The notes under the pieces were generated by a model. That model was given only the letters and a program-made list of their open reading frames with translations, was not told where the DNA came from and made no database searches. Made by a program: the position numbers and the translations under genes. Positions 7,512-15,799 of a DNA stretch of 64,000 nt are shown in pieces; positions within the stretch are counted from its first letter, which is position 1; the number at the start of each line of letters is the position of its first letter. The stretch comes from an uncultured Clostridia bacterium (lineage in GTDB: Bacteria > Bacillota > Clostridia > TANB77 > CAG-508), in the NCBI GenBank assembly GCA_934154445.1, contig CAKPGC010000003.1:1-64000 (forward strand). Direction: 5' to 3'.

Positions 7512-9342
7512 TTTGGAAGAATTAAATCCGAATAGTATATTAGAAGAATCAATATTTAAATATCTTTTAGAATTAAAAGATCCAATAAAAAAAGAAACAG
7601 AAATAGTAAAACTTCAAATAAAAGCCAAAGAATTAAAAATACCAAGACAATTTAATAATTTATTTAAAAGATATCAAGAGAGTTATGTTAAAAATTTAAA
7701 AAATAAAGGTGGAAATAAAACACAATTTACTGACTGTCCATATACTCAATTAAACTGTGGACAATGGAATGCTGATGATACTGGAATATATAAAGTTGAT
7801 TACAACAGCATGGTACAACCAATAAAGATTAAAGCATGTAGTCATCCTATAATTCCAGTAGAAAGGTTAATTAATATTGATACAAATATTGAAAAAGTAA
7901 AATTAGGATTTTATAAAGACAAAAAATGGCAATATGTAATTGTAGAAAAAAATACAATAGCAAGCAAAAGTAAAATATTACAATTAGCAAATTTAGGAAT
8001 AGAAGTAAACGAAAATAATGCTAAAGATTTGATTACTTATTTATCTGATATTATGGAATTAAATGATATAGAACCCAAAATAAGTGTAGGTCATTTAGGA
8101 TGGATTGATAAAGAATTTATACCATATTCAAAAAAATACTGTCTTGATGTAGATAAAGAATTTAAGCAAAAGATAAATAGTATTTCTGAAAATGGAAGTT
8201 ATGAAGAATGGAAACAATTTATAAAAGAACTAAGAAACAAAAGTATTACATTAAGATTTATGATGGCAAGTTCATTCGCAAGTGTGTTAGTAAGGATTTT
8301 TAAATTAAATACATTTATAGTACATTTATGGGGAAAAAGTGGAAATGGTAAAACAGTAGCAGAAATGATATGTGCGAGTATATGGGGAAGGCCTGACAGT
8401 AATTTTATTAGCAATTTGTCAAATACAGCAATAGCAAATGAAAGATTATGCAATTTTTATAGGAACATGCCAATATTATTAGATGAGTTACAAATAGCAA
8501 AAGCAAAATATAAGAGTTTTGATGAATTAATTTATATTTTAACAGAAGGAAAAGGAAAAGAGAGAGGAACTGTAGATAATGGAATAAGAGAACAAACATT
8601 ATGGCAAACAATAATAATCTTAAATGGAGAAGAACCTATTACAAGTGATACATCAAAAGAAGGAGTAAAAAATAGAGTTATTGAAATAAATGAAGACAAG
8701 CCTATAGTAGAAGATGGAAATATGACAGTACGTTTTATACAAGAAAATTATGGATTTGCAGGAAAAGAATTTATCAGTCTAATTGAAAATAGAGAAGAAT
8801 TACAAAAAATACAAGAACATTTTGTAAATGAATTAAGCAATATAATGCAATATAAAAAACAAATAAATGCTTTTTCAATTATTATGACTGCTGATTACAT
8901 AGTTTCCAAAAAAATTTTTAATGATAATCCAATTATGTTAGATGAAATAAAAACATTTATTAGAGAAGACACAGACGAAACGGAAAGATATTACAACTAT
9001 TTGATTGACCAGTTAAATATAAACAAAAATAAATTCTATAAAAGACAAGATAATTCAAAAAATTGGGATAATCCATCTGGTGAAATTTGGGGAAAAATAG
9101 AGCAAACAAGTGAATATAGCAATAACAGAATTACAATTTGTTATTATATTTATCCTGAAATAGCAAGAAAAATATTCAGTGAAACTTCCGAAAATTGGAA
9201 TAGTATAAAAAAGAAATTAGCAGATAAGGGATATATAGAAACATCGTGTGAACAGCAAAATGGAAAAATAAAAAAAAGATATACAGTTCAAGAAACAATG
9301 CCAGAAGGGCAGAGAAATATGATACAAATAAATTTTAAATAA
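7462..9342 (+). CDS. DUF927 family replicative helicase/ATPase
   Basis: A 626-aa protein with an ATPase core in the middle. The Walker A motif is in VHLWGKSGNGKTVAEM (about residue 290) and the acidic Walker B-like ILLDELQIAK follows. The N-terminal third is a DUF927-type region and the C-terminus is a winged-helix-like tail. Such proteins are phage primase-helicases acting with the CHC2 protein. Start TTG 7462, preceded by AAGGTGG, overlaps the previous gene. It ends next to a set of inverted repeats that may be the phage origin. Confidence 0.85.
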   Translation: MNEELENKILEECPPYNLEELNPNSILEESIFKYLLELKDPIKKETEIVKLQIKAKELKIPRQFNNLFKRYQESYVKNLKNKGGNKTQFTDCPYTQLNCGQWNADDTGIYKVDYNSMVQPIKIKACSHPIIPVERLINIDTNIEKVKLGFYKDKKWQYVIVEKNTIASKSKILQLANLGIEVNENNAKDLITYLSDIMELNDIEPKISVGHLGWIDKEFIPYSKKYCLDVDKEFKQKINSISENGSYEEWKQFIKELRNKSITLRFMMASSFASVLVRIFKLNTFIVHLWGKSGNGKTVAEMICASIWGRPDSNFISNLSNTAIANERLCNFYRNMPILLDELQIAKAKYKSFDELIYILTEGKGKERGTVDNGIREQTLWQTIIILNGEEPITSDTSKEGVKNRVIEINEDKPIVEDGNMTVRFIQENYGFAGKEFISLIENREELQKIQEHFVNELSNIMQYKKQINAFSIIMTADYIVSKKIFNDNPIMLDEIKTFIREDTDETERYYNYLIDQLNINKNKFYKRQDNSKNWDNPSGEIWGKIEQTSEYSNNRITICYYIYPEIARKIFSETSENWNSIKKKLADKGYIETSCEQQNGKIKKRYTVQETMPEGQRNMIQINFK

Positions 9343-9348
9343 CCCATT

Positions 9349-9591
9349 TAACCCACTTTTATACACTAAAAAATAAAAAGTGGGTTAAGGTTAAATACTA
9401 GAGCAACAAGGACTTTATAATAATAATATATATATTTCCACTAAATAATAATATATATACATATAGAATAAAAAATAAAAACTATATTTTATTTATTATA
9501 TATAAATATATATTGTAAGTAAAAAAAGTGGAAAAGTGGGTTAAAGTTTATGAAATTATTGAAACTGTAAGAATAAATATAACCCACTTTT
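9349..9591. other. Candidate phage replication origin with four 12-bp repeats
   Basis: The 12-mer AAAAGTGGGTTA or its reverse complement occurs four times: 9349-9360 and 9376-9387 as one perfect inverted pair, 9532-9543 and 9580-9591 as a second pair. Between the pairs lies about 110 bp of almost pure A/T. Repeats flanking an AT-rich unwinding region directly after the helicase gene is an origin-like layout. Each pair could also form an RNA hairpin and act as a terminator or regulatory element. Confidence 0.5.
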
Positions 9592-9609
9592 TAGAAAAGA
9601 GGTGTAAAA

Positions 9610-9780
9610 GTGAAAGTAAAACTAATAAAATCAGAAAAATTACATGGAGAAATAAGCAATTTTGAAAGTGTAATTAATAGTTTTATAAAAAATAAAAACA
9701 TTATAGATATAAAATATCAAGAATATTTAGATGAAGATTGAATATCAGCTAATGCATTAATTTTATATGAGGAGGAATAG
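9610..9780 (+). pseudogene. Cse60-like small protein with in-frame TGA
   Basis: GTG 9610 after AAAGAGGTG opens a 56-codon frame with TGA at codon 44 (9739-9741) and TAG at 9778-9780. The protein resembles the small Cse60 family (start MKVKLIKSEKLHGEISNF, conserved IIDIKYQ, and a final SANALILYEEE). The conserved end lies after the TGA, and Trp at the TGA would give EDWISANALILYEE. UGA is a normal stop elsewhere in this window, so this is probably a nonsense mutation or a readthrough site. Confidence 0.55.
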
Positions 9781-9785
9781 TACAA

Positions 9786-9980
9786 ATGCAAAAATTAAAA
9801 GAATTATACAATAAGACATTACAAAGATATCATAATGGAGTAGACTATATTTTTCAACATGAAGACGAATGGGACAAGTACTATCCAGAAGTTGAAAAAT
9901 TAGCAGATAACTTAGAAAAAATACTTATAAGAATAGGTAATGCAACAAAGGAGGAAATTTCAAATGGATTTAAAACTTAG
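9786..9980 (+). CDS. Hypothetical protein, 64 aa
   Basis: Starts at ATG 9786 after GGAGGAAT. Predicted helical with Tyr/His-rich centre. Its last codons overlap the helicase start. No recognised family. Confidence 0.55.
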   Translation: MQKLKELYNKTLQRYHNGVDYIFQHEDEWDKYYPEVEKLADNLEKILIRIGNATKEEISNGFKT

Positions 9981-11472
9981 AGACTATCAGAAAGAAGTTT
10001 TAGATATAATAGATAAATTAGAACCAGGTTCTTACTTGATTCAAATGGCTACTGGATTAGGTAAAACAGCAACATTTACAAATATAAAAAGAAAAGGTCG
10101 TGTATTAGTCTTAGCACACAGAGAAGAACTAATAACACAACCAGTAAAATATTACAACTGTCCAGTTGGAATAGAGATGGCTAGTCAACATTCCAATGGA
10201 GAAGAAGTTGTAATAGCTTCAATAATGAGTTTAACACATAGACTAGAAAAATTCAAGACAGATGAATTTGACATAATAATAATAGATGAAGCACATCATG
10301 CTGCAGCACAAAGTTATAAAAAAATAATAACTTATTTCAAACCAAGACTTTTGTTAGGATTTACAGCAACTCCAAACAGAGGAGACAATGTTAGATTAGA
10401 TGATGTGTTTCAAAAAATAATATTTCAAAAAGATTTAAAATGGGCAATAAAAAATAAATACTTAACAGATATTGAGTGTTTAAGAGTAAATATAGGATAT
10501 GATATTTCAAAAGTAGCAAAAAGAATGGGAGATTTTGCAACAGGAGAATTAGATAAGGCAATGAACACAGATATTTTAAATGGAGCAATATCAGAAGCAT
10601 ATCAAAAATATGCAAAAGGACAAACTTTAATATTTGCAACATCAGTTGAACATGCCCAAAATATAGCAAAACTTATACCAGGAGCAGTAGCCGTTACAGC
10701 AGAAACAAAAAATAGAGCAGAACTAATACAGAAATTTACTAATAGAGAAATCCCGTGTCTAGTAAATTGTATGATATTTACAGAAGGTACAGATATGCCA
10801 CTTGTTGAAACTGTAATGATTGCAAGACCAACTTCCAATAGTTCTTTATATACACAAATGGTAGGTAGAGGATTAAGACTTTATCCAGGAAAAGAAAAAT
10901 TAATATTAATAGATTTAGTAGGAACAACTGGTAGAGCAAATCTTTGCACGGCACCAACACTATTGGGAATAGATATGGAAAATGTACCAAAATCAAAACA
11001 AGATGAGGTTCAAGGAGACTTATTTGAGTTACCAGAGTTAATTCAAAATATATCAGATGTGCCAGAAAGTTGGATAAAAAACATAGAAATAGTGAATCTT
11101 TGGGCAAGAGGACAAGATTATAATACACATAATGTAAATTGGTTTAAAATGCCAAATGGCGATTTTGTATGTACTTTAAAAAATTCTAGATTAATAATTC
11201 CAGCACAAGATGAATTAGGAGAAACAACATTATGTGGTAAAAGAATGAAAATGCAAGAAGCTTTTGATTTGGCTTATACATATTTATGTGAGAATTATCC
11301 AGAACAAAAATATATATGGGATATAAAACAAATAAAAAAATGGGGAAAATCAGAAGCAAGTGAAAAACAAAAAACAATAATAAAAAGAATGTGCAAAGAT
11401 TTAGATATTAGTGAATTAACTAAAAGTGAAGCAAGTCAAATATTAAATAGATTATTATACAAAGGAGTATAA
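9964..11472 (+). CDS. Phage superfamily 2 DEAD/DEAH helicase
   Basis: A 502-aa helicase starting at ATG 9964 after AAAGGAGG. Motif Q-like LRDYQKEVLD leads to Walker A MATGLGKTATF (about 31), motif Ia-like VLAHREEL, DEAH box IIIDEAHHAAA (about 100-106), motif III FTATPNR, and the second RecA-like domain with VGRGLRLYPGK (motif VI, about 302). A C-terminal extension of about 150 residues may bind DNA. It is part of the replication module and is followed after 2 nt by a resolvase-like nuclease. Confidence 0.92.
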   Translation: MDLKLRDYQKEVLDIIDKLEPGSYLIQMATGLGKTATFTNIKRKGRVLVLAHREELITQPVKYYNCPVGIEMASQHSNGEEVVIASIMSLTHRLEKFKTDEFDIIIIDEAHHAAAQSYKKIITYFKPRLLLGFTATPNRGDNVRLDDVFQKIIFQKDLKWAIKNKYLTDIECLRVNIGYDISKVAKRMGDFATGELDKAMNTDILNGAISEAYQKYAKGQTLIFATSVEHAQNIAKLIPGAVAVTAETKNRAELIQKFTNREIPCLVNCMIFTEGTDMPLVETVMIARPTSNSSLYTQMVGRGLRLYPGKEKLILIDLVGTTGRANLCTAPTLLGIDMENVPKSKQDEVQGDLFELPELIQNISDVPESWIKNIEIVNLWARGQDYNTHNVNWFKMPNGDFVCTLKNSRLIIPAQDELGETTLCGKRMKMQEAFDLAYTYLCENYPEQKYIWDIKQIKKWGKSEASEKQKTIIKRMCKDLDISELTKSEASQILNRLLYKGV

Positions 11473-11474
11473 AG

Positions 11475-11915
11475 ATGCAAAAAGGAAGAAGCTTTGAAAG
11501 ACAAATTGAAAAGGTAATAGAATATATAGAAAAACTGGGGTTTCATGGACATAAGAATTATGCTAAAAGAACATCAGAAGGATTATATTTGGAAGGTGAA
11601 TGTTTTGATTATGAAATATTCTTACCAAACAGACATGATTGTTTTGATGCAAAACAATGTAATACAGACACATGGCATATTGTAAAGAAAGATTTAAAAC
11701 AAATAAATGAATTAAAAAAATGCAAAAATGCAGGATGCAATGCTTATTTTCTTGTGTGCTTTGAAAATAATGATGTAAGGCAAATTGATGTAGATATAGT
11801 TATCGATTATTTAAAACAAAATAAGAAGTCAATAAAAAAAGACGGTTTTCCTAGTTGGGAACTAATAAAAAATATAAAAAATCAAAAGAGTAAATTAAAA
11901 AATGGAAAAGTTTAA
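11475..11915 (+). CDS. PD-(D/E)XK nuclease, RecU/Holliday junction resolvase-like
   Basis: A 146-aa protein beginning with GRSFERQIEKVIEYIEKLG, like RecU-type nucleases. The putative catalytic motif is Asp in FDYEIF followed by the D-A-K of CFDAKQ (about residues 47-60). KDLKQINELKKC and NAYFLVCF complete the fold. It may process branched DNA during phage replication and packaging. The assignment rests on motif spacing and position after the helicase, so another PD-(D/E)XK activity is possible. Confidence 0.65.
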   Translation: MQKGRSFERQIEKVIEYIEKLGFHGHKNYAKRTSEGLYLEGECFDYEIFLPNRHDCFDAKQCNTDTWHIVKKDLKQINELKKCKNAGCNAYFLVCFENNDVRQIDVDIVIDYLKQNKKSIKKDGFPSWELIKNIKNQKSKLKNGKV

Positions 11916-11935
11916 ATATAAAGCAGGTGAAGAGA

Positions 11936-12082
11936 ATGAATAAACAAGAAGCATATAAAATATTAACAGACGATAATCAAAATATACTTGATAGTGCTTA
12001 TCCACTACAATTTAACAAAAAGTGGATTGAAGCATATCACATAGCAGTAGATAATTTGAAAGAAGGAGGAGAAGATGAATAG
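11936..12082 (+). CDS. Hypothetical protein, 48 aa
   Basis: ATG 11936 after AGGTGAAGAG. A small helical protein with one WIEAYHIAVDNL helix, resembling short phage proteins of unknown role. It overlaps the YopX-family gene by 8 nt. Confidence 0.5.
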   Translation: MNKQEAYKILTDDNQNILDSAYPLQFNKKWIEAYHIAVDNLKEGGEDE

Positions 12083-12515
12083 AGAGATAAAGTTTAGGGC
12101 GTGGGACAATGAAAATAAATATATGGTAATCTCGAAACAAGGAGTTTTCACAGCTCTAAGAAATTCAATGAATATAGTGAGACAAGACAATGGGTATTAC
12201 AATGATGGCGATTTATTAAAACCCAATAAAGAAAAATATATTTTAATGCAATACACAGGACTAGATGATAAAAACGGAAAAGAAATATATGAGGGAGATA
12301 TAGTTTTATATCAAGACTGGGAAATGGCTTATGAAGGTGGAGGCAACGATAGTTTTATAAACAAGGGAATAGTTGAATATTGTGAAGATAATTGTTGCTT
12401 TAATGTAACAGAAAGGCAAACAGTAGATTTAGCAGATGTATTATATAAAGATAATGAAGATTTAGAAGTAATTGGTAATATATACGAAAATAGCGAGTTA
12501 TTAGGAGGAGAATAG
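12075..12515 (+). CDS. YopX family phage protein
   Basis: The 146-aa protein shows the family pattern: N-terminal IKFRAWDNENKYMV, then QYTGLDDKNGKEIYEGDIV, and C-terminal DLEVIGNIYENSELL. YopX proteins are widespread in Gram-positive prophages, and their function is not known. Start ATG 12075 follows AAGGAGGAG. Confidence 0.85.
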   Translation: MNREIKFRAWDNENKYMVISKQGVFTALRNSMNIVRQDNGYYNDGDLLKPNKEKYILMQYTGLDDKNGKEIYEGDIVLYQDWEMAYEGGGNDSFINKGIVEYCEDNCCFNVTERQTVDLADVLYKDNEDLEVIGNIYENSELLGGE

Positions 12516-12517
12516 AT

Positions 12518-12775
12518 ATGTTAAAAATAAGAGATGATGTAGATTTAAAAGAACTTGAAAAGTTTGGATTCGAATTATTAGAATATGATGATTATTACAG
12601 AAAATATGAAAAAGATTATCAAGTTCAGATAAACATTTTTGATAGAAAAATTTTAGTATTTAAAAAAAGAAAAAATAGCAACTGGGGAGATTATATAGGG
12701 TATAGCGGAGAAGAAGAAAAAATAAAAGAATATACACAAGATTTAATCAAAGCAAATTTAGTGGTAAAGGAGTAA
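12518..12775 (+). CDS. Hypothetical protein, 85 aa
   Basis: Starts 2 nt after the YopX-family gene, with GGAGGAG upstream. Charged, with alternating aromatic and Lys residues (YDDYYRKYEKDYQVQINIFD) suggesting a small beta-rich fold. No recognised family. Confidence 0.55.
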   Translation: MLKIRDDVDLKELEKFGFELLEYDDYYRKYEKDYQVQINIFDRKILVFKKRKNSNWGDYIGYSGEEEKIKEYTQDLIKANLVVKE

Positions 12776-12782
12776 ATAAAAT

Positions 12783-12935
12783 ATGGAACAATGGCTAAGA
12801 GATGCTTTAGCAGAAGAGCAAGGATATATAATCTGTCCACTTGCTCCAGAAACATACACTATTTGTAATGAAAAATGTGAAGAATGCGAATATCAAAAAG
12901 ATTTTATAGAAGCATTAGAAGAGAGGAGTAAATAA
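12783..12935 (+). CDS. Small Cys-rich protein, 50 aa
   Basis: ATG 12783 follows AAAGGAG. Four Cys residues in CPLAPETYTICNEKCEECEY (about 18-37) could bind zinc. Function unknown. Confidence 0.5.
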   Translation: MEQWLRDALAEEQGYIICPLAPETYTICNEKCEECEYQKDFIEALEERSK

Positions 12936-12938
12936 GAT

Positions 12939-13121
12939 ATGATAGTAATATGCAAAAGTGCAGTAGATACATACAAAGATTTAAACGAAAAGGAAAGAAC
13001 AACGAATGAACTTAATGAAATATTAATAGGCGCTTTACAAAAAAGAACAAAAGAGTTAGAAGAGCAAATTCAAGCATATAAAACATTATTAAAAAACGAA
13101 TTAGAGAGGAGTGATACATAG
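12939..13121 (+). CDS. Hypothetical coiled-coil protein, 60 aa
   Basis: Starts at ATG 12939 after AGAGGAG. The second half is a heptad-like helix (LQKRTKELEEQIQAYKTLL). Its stop overlaps the next GTG start. Confidence 0.5.
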   Translation: MIVICKSAVDTYKDLNEKERTTNELNEILIGALQKRTKELEEQIQAYKTLLKNELERSDT

Positions 13122-13363
13122 TGAAAGAAAAAACAGCAGATGAAATGTTTAAAGAGTTAGATTTCGAAATGGATATATGTGAAGAATATGGAGTTATAAG
13201 ATATAAACATAAAAAAGAAGATAATTATATTAGATTTTATCCAGAAGAAAAAACTTTTGATTGTAATAAAATTATTGATAATGAAATATATCCGCTAGAA
13301 ATAGATATAAAATTATTAAATGTAATATGTAAAAAAATCAAGGAATTGGGGTGGGTAAAATGA
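13121..13363 (+). CDS. Small phage protein, paralogue of 14954-15169
   Basis: GTG 13121 after GAGAGGAG. It begins with T-A-D-E-M-F-K-E-L and ends E-L-G-W-V-K, matching S-A-D-E-M-F-E-E-L and E-L-G-W-M-K at the ends of the protein at 14954-15169, so the two are related copies. The stop TGA overlaps the next ATG. Function unknown. Confidence 0.6.
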   Translation: MKEKTADEMFKELDFEMDICEEYGVIRYKHKKEDNYIRFYPEEKTFDCNKIIDNEIYPLEIDIKLLNVICKKIKELGWVK

Positions 13364-13587
13364 TGACACCAGGGAATATAGATAAATTGCAAAAAGAATG
13401 TGATTTTGAATATATGAAAGAAATGATAGATAAGCAACAAACACAAATAAGAGAGTTAACAGATAAAAAGAATGTTGTTGATTTAGACTATAAAGAAGAA
13501 TATTATAAATTGCAAAAAGAAAATTATGAGTTGAAAAAGAAAATAGAAGCATATCAAGAAGCATTATTAAATATATGCTCAAAATAG
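13360..13587 (+). CDS. Hypothetical coiled-coil protein, 75 aa
   Basis: I place the start at ATG 13360, which overlaps the previous stop as ATGA; a GTG at 13351 is an alternative. The protein is mostly a long charged helix (EYYKLQKENYELKKKIEAYQ). No recognised family. Confidence 0.55.
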   Translation: MMTPGNIDKLQKECDFEYMKEMIDKQQTQIRELTDKKNVVDLDYKEEYYKLQKENYELKKKIEAYQEALLNICSK

Positions 13588-13599
13588 GAGGTGTTTTAA

Positions 13600-13881
13600 G
13601 TGAAAGAAAAAACAGTAGATAAAATTAAGATAGAAAATGAAAGAGATAAAAATTTATATATGCAAGGATATGAACAAGCATTAAAAGATGTAAATTTAGA
13701 TAAATTTTTTCAAGAGGGATATATTTATGGGATCGAAGTTGAAAATAAGAATCATATTAGAAATTTAGAAGAATTTATTTATGAATTAAAAGAAAAAAGG
13801 GAAAAAGGAAATATTGTTATAGGTTATTGGCAAATAAAAAATATGATAGAGGAGATTATAAAACAATGCAAGATAAATTAG
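13600..13881 (+). CDS. Hypothetical protein, 93 aa
   Basis: GTG 13600 follows GGAGGTG. The start region of 29 nt is repeated almost exactly before the gene at 14167. The protein is helical and charged, with a conserved-looking YMQGYEQALKD. It overlaps the next gene by 16 nt. Confidence 0.55.
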   Translation: MKEKTVDKIKIENERDKNLYMQGYEQALKDVNLDKFFQEGYIYGIEVENKNHIRNLEEFIYELKEKREKGNIVIGYWQIKNMIEEIIKQCKIN

Positions 13882-14204
13882 ATAAAATAAAATTTTATGA
13901 GCAATTAAAAAGATTTAATAATAAATATATACCAATTTTTATAATGATGCCCATAAATTCTAATAGCAAATATTCAATTATTTTAGACGAAAATAGAGTT
14001 AGACAGAAAATAACTCATGATTATACTTTACAAATTTTTGATAGAACAAAATCAGGATACGAAAAGTATTTATGTAATGACATTGAATTTAACTTAATAA
14101 ATGAAAATATAAAGACAGATTATCAATTATATAAATTTATATGTGAGAGAATAGGAGATGTTTTAAGTGAAAGAAAAAATAAGAGAATTAATGAAAGAGA
14201 TTAA
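13866..14204 (+). CDS. Hypothetical protein, 112 aa
   Basis: ATG 13866 after AGAGGAG. Contains a region YIPIFIMMPINSNSKYSIILDENRVRQK that may form a beta sheet, and a charged C-terminus. It overlaps the next gene by 38 nt. No recognised family. Confidence 0.5.
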   Translation: MQDKLDKIKFYEQLKRFNNKYIPIFIMMPINSNSKYSIILDENRVRQKITHDYTLQIFDRTKSGYEKYLCNDIEFNLINENIKTDYQLYKFICERIGDVLSERKNKRINERD

Positions 14205-14344
14205 TTTATTTGAAATCATTGTTGCATTTATAGAAGCGATTATTGGAACATGTTTAATAAAAGCGAATATAAGTATTTCATCAATGCTTTTAATATTAGC
14301 AGGATTTCATGTAGGAAAGCGGATTATATGGAGGTAAAGAATAA
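14167..14344 (+). CDS. Small membrane protein with a CGGA site near its end
   Basis: GTG 14167 after GGAGATG. A 30-residue amphipathic N-terminus is followed by a hydrophobic helix (SISSMLLILAGFHVG). Codon 52 is CGG followed by A. Read plainly the protein ends RIIWR at TAA 14337; read with the +1 shift seen elsewhere it ends GLYGGKE at TAA 14344. Both are short, so this gene alone does not decide between them. Function unknown. Confidence 0.55.
14320..14323 (+). other. CGGA site B (small membrane protein), compatible with +1 shift
   Basis: AAG CGG ATT in frame with GTG 14167. The +1 reading gives seven more residues and stops at 14344. It is the least informative of the ten sites. Confidence 0.45.
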
Positions 14345-14347
14345 GCA

Positions 14348-14770
14348 ATGAATAAAAATAGTATAGAAGAAACAATAAAACAATTAAAATTAATGTTAAA
14401 AGTTCGTAAAGAACAAAAAGAAATAATAGAATGTGCAGGTGGAAGTTGTATGAATTGTAATCCAGACATCAAAACTTTAAGTGAAAGTATAGATATTTTA
14501 TCAGATTATAAAAAAGTATTAAAAGAGAATGAAGAGTTAAAATCAAATAATGAAAAATATATAATACATTTAACGAATGAACAATACAAGACAGTAATAG
14601 AAAATGCACAAAATGATATAAATCAAAAGTGGATTCAAAAAATAAAAGACAAGATAGAAGAATACAAGAACATGCTAAAAACATGCAATAAAGCAAAAGA
14701 TATAGACAGAATAAAAGCAATTAATGAAAGAATATTAGAGTTAGAAGAACTACTAGAAGGAAGAAAATAA
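14348..14770 (+). CDS. Hypothetical coiled-coil protein, 140 aa
   Basis: Starts at ATG 14348 after GGAGGTAAAG. It has CAGGSCMNCNP (about 29-39) with a CxxC pair and two long coiled-coil regions (about 50-70 and 90-138). No recognised family. Confidence 0.55.
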   Translation: MNKNSIEETIKQLKLMLKVRKEQKEIIECAGGSCMNCNPDIKTLSESIDILSDYKKVLKENEELKSNNEKYIIHLTNEQYKTVIENAQNDINQKWIQKIKDKIEEYKNMLKTCNKAKDIDRIKAINERILELEELLEGRK

Positions 14771-14771
14771 A

Positions 14772-14948
14772 ATGGATGAAAAGGAATATAAAGTTGAAGT
14801 GATGTTGACTATAGATGATTTAAAATTGTTAAGAAATAGTTTAAAAGGAACATTAGTAAGAGAAAATTCAATGAACTTTGAATATTTGCAAAAAGTATCA
14901 AAACTAGGCTATTTTATAGAAGAAATAATAAAACAGGAGGAAGGATAA
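14772..14948 (+). CDS. Hypothetical protein, 58 aa
   Basis: Begins at the end of the previous gene and ends just before the next start. Helical, no recognised family; the last codons form the ribosome binding site AGGAGGAAGG for the next gene. Confidence 0.5.
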   Translation: MDEKEYKVEVMLTIDDLKLLRNSLKGTLVRENSMNFEYLQKVSKLGYFIEEIIKQEEG

Positions 14949-14953
14949 ATAAA

Positions 14954-15169
14954 ATGAGTGCTGATGAGATGTTTGAAGAGTTAGGATGGAATTACAAGGA
15001 AAACCATGCTAATGGAGTTAGTTTTTATGATGATGAAGATAATGAAATAAGCATAATTGATTCTAATAATTATGGCAGAAGAATTAATATTAATAAATTT
15101 GAAGGAATTACAATTGAAGAACTACAAGCAATAAATAAGAAAGTAGAGGAATTAGGATGGATGAAATAA
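14954..15169 (+). CDS. Small phage protein, paralogue of 13121-13363
   Basis: ATG 14954 after AGGAGGAAGG. It shares its N-terminal S-A-D-E-M-F-E-E-L and C-terminal V-E-E-L-G-W-M-K with the 80-aa protein at 13121-13363. It overlaps the next start by 13 nt. Function unknown. Confidence 0.6.
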   Translation: MSADEMFEELGWNYKENHANGVSFYDDEDNEISIIDSNNYGRRININKFEGITIEELQAINKKVEELGWMK

Positions 15170-15351
15170 AAAAGTGTAAAATATGCAAAAAATTAAAAAA
15201 CAATGAAGTGTATAAAATCCAAGGTAGTTGGGTTGATTTAGAAATAAAAAAAATTTATGGAGAAACAAAAATACAAGCTTATGGAGATGGAGTAGCAGAA
15301 ATGAATATAAATTATTGTCCTGAATGTGGCAGAAAATTGAAGGAGGACTAA
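15157..15351 (+). CDS. Small zinc-ribbon-like protein, 64 aa
   Basis: Two CxxC pairs are visible, CKICKK near residue 7 and CPECGRKL near residue 54, the pattern of a small zinc ribbon. The start overlaps the previous gene. It probably binds nucleic acid or protein; function unknown. Confidence 0.6.
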   Translation: MDEIKKCKICKKLKNNEVYKIQGSWVDLEIKKIYGETKIQAYGDGVAEMNINYCPECGRKLKED

Positions 15352-15354
15352 CAC

Positions 15355-15543
15355 ATGACAAAAGAACAAGAAGATAGTATAGAAATATTAGAAAATACAG
15401 AACTAGATATAAATACAATATATGCAGAGCAACTTGCAGGACTAACAATATTTGATATTAATAAAGATGAATTACTAATTTTAGGCAATAAAGAAGAAAT
15501 AAAACAATATTTTGAAAATAAAGCAAAAGAAAATCCCCACTAA
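15355..15543 (+). CDS. Hypothetical acidic protein, 62 aa
   Basis: Starts after GGAGGAC. Acidic, no recognised domain. A hairpin overlaps its stop codon. Confidence 0.5.
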   Translation: MTKEQEDSIEILENTELDINTIYAEQLAGLTIFDINKDELLILGNKEEIKQYFENKAKENPH

Positions 15544-15555
15544 AGTTCAGTGGGG
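15535..15555. terminator. Hairpin at convergent gene ends
   Basis: CCCCACT (15535-15541) pairs with AGTGGGG (15549-15555). It lies between the rightward early operon and a leftward small gene. There is no strong T-run, so termination strength is uncertain. Confidence 0.45.
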
Positions 15556-15562
15556 AGATGAC

Positions 15563-15718
15563 TTAATTAGAAGAACTATGTTTGTGATCAGCCATTTTTC
15601 TTAATGTAATTTGAAGAGAAATGTCTGAATATAATTCCCTAACTTTCTTTTGAGCTTCTTTAAGTTCTTCTAAAGTCATGTTTTTGGTATCAATTTCGAC
15701 ACCAAAATAGTTTTTCAT
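15563..15718 (-). CDS. Small minus-strand protein, 51 aa
   Basis: On the minus strand an excellent AGGAGG precedes ATG 15718. The product is helical (NMTLEELKEAQKKVRELYS) with a His/Ser-rich end. It stands alone in reverse orientation inside the early/late junction, which suggests expression in the lysogen. Function unknown. Confidence 0.65.
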   Translation of the reverse strand: MKNYFGVEIDTKNMTLEELKEAQKKVRELYSDISLQITLRKMADHKHSSSN

Positions 15719-15799
15719 ACAGTATACCTCCTGAGATGTTTATAAAACAATTGTAACATATTTTACATAAAAATGCAAAAACTATACAAGAGGTGTAGT

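Noticed and set aside
9361..9600. CRISPR-like repeats
   Set aside because: The repeats are inverted pairs of 12 bp with irregular spacing, not direct repeats with spacers. No cas gene is in the window.
9739..9741. A code change with TGA read as Trp
   Set aside because: Many genes in both host and phage end with TGA, often in ATGA overlaps with the next start, so UGA works as a stop in this window.
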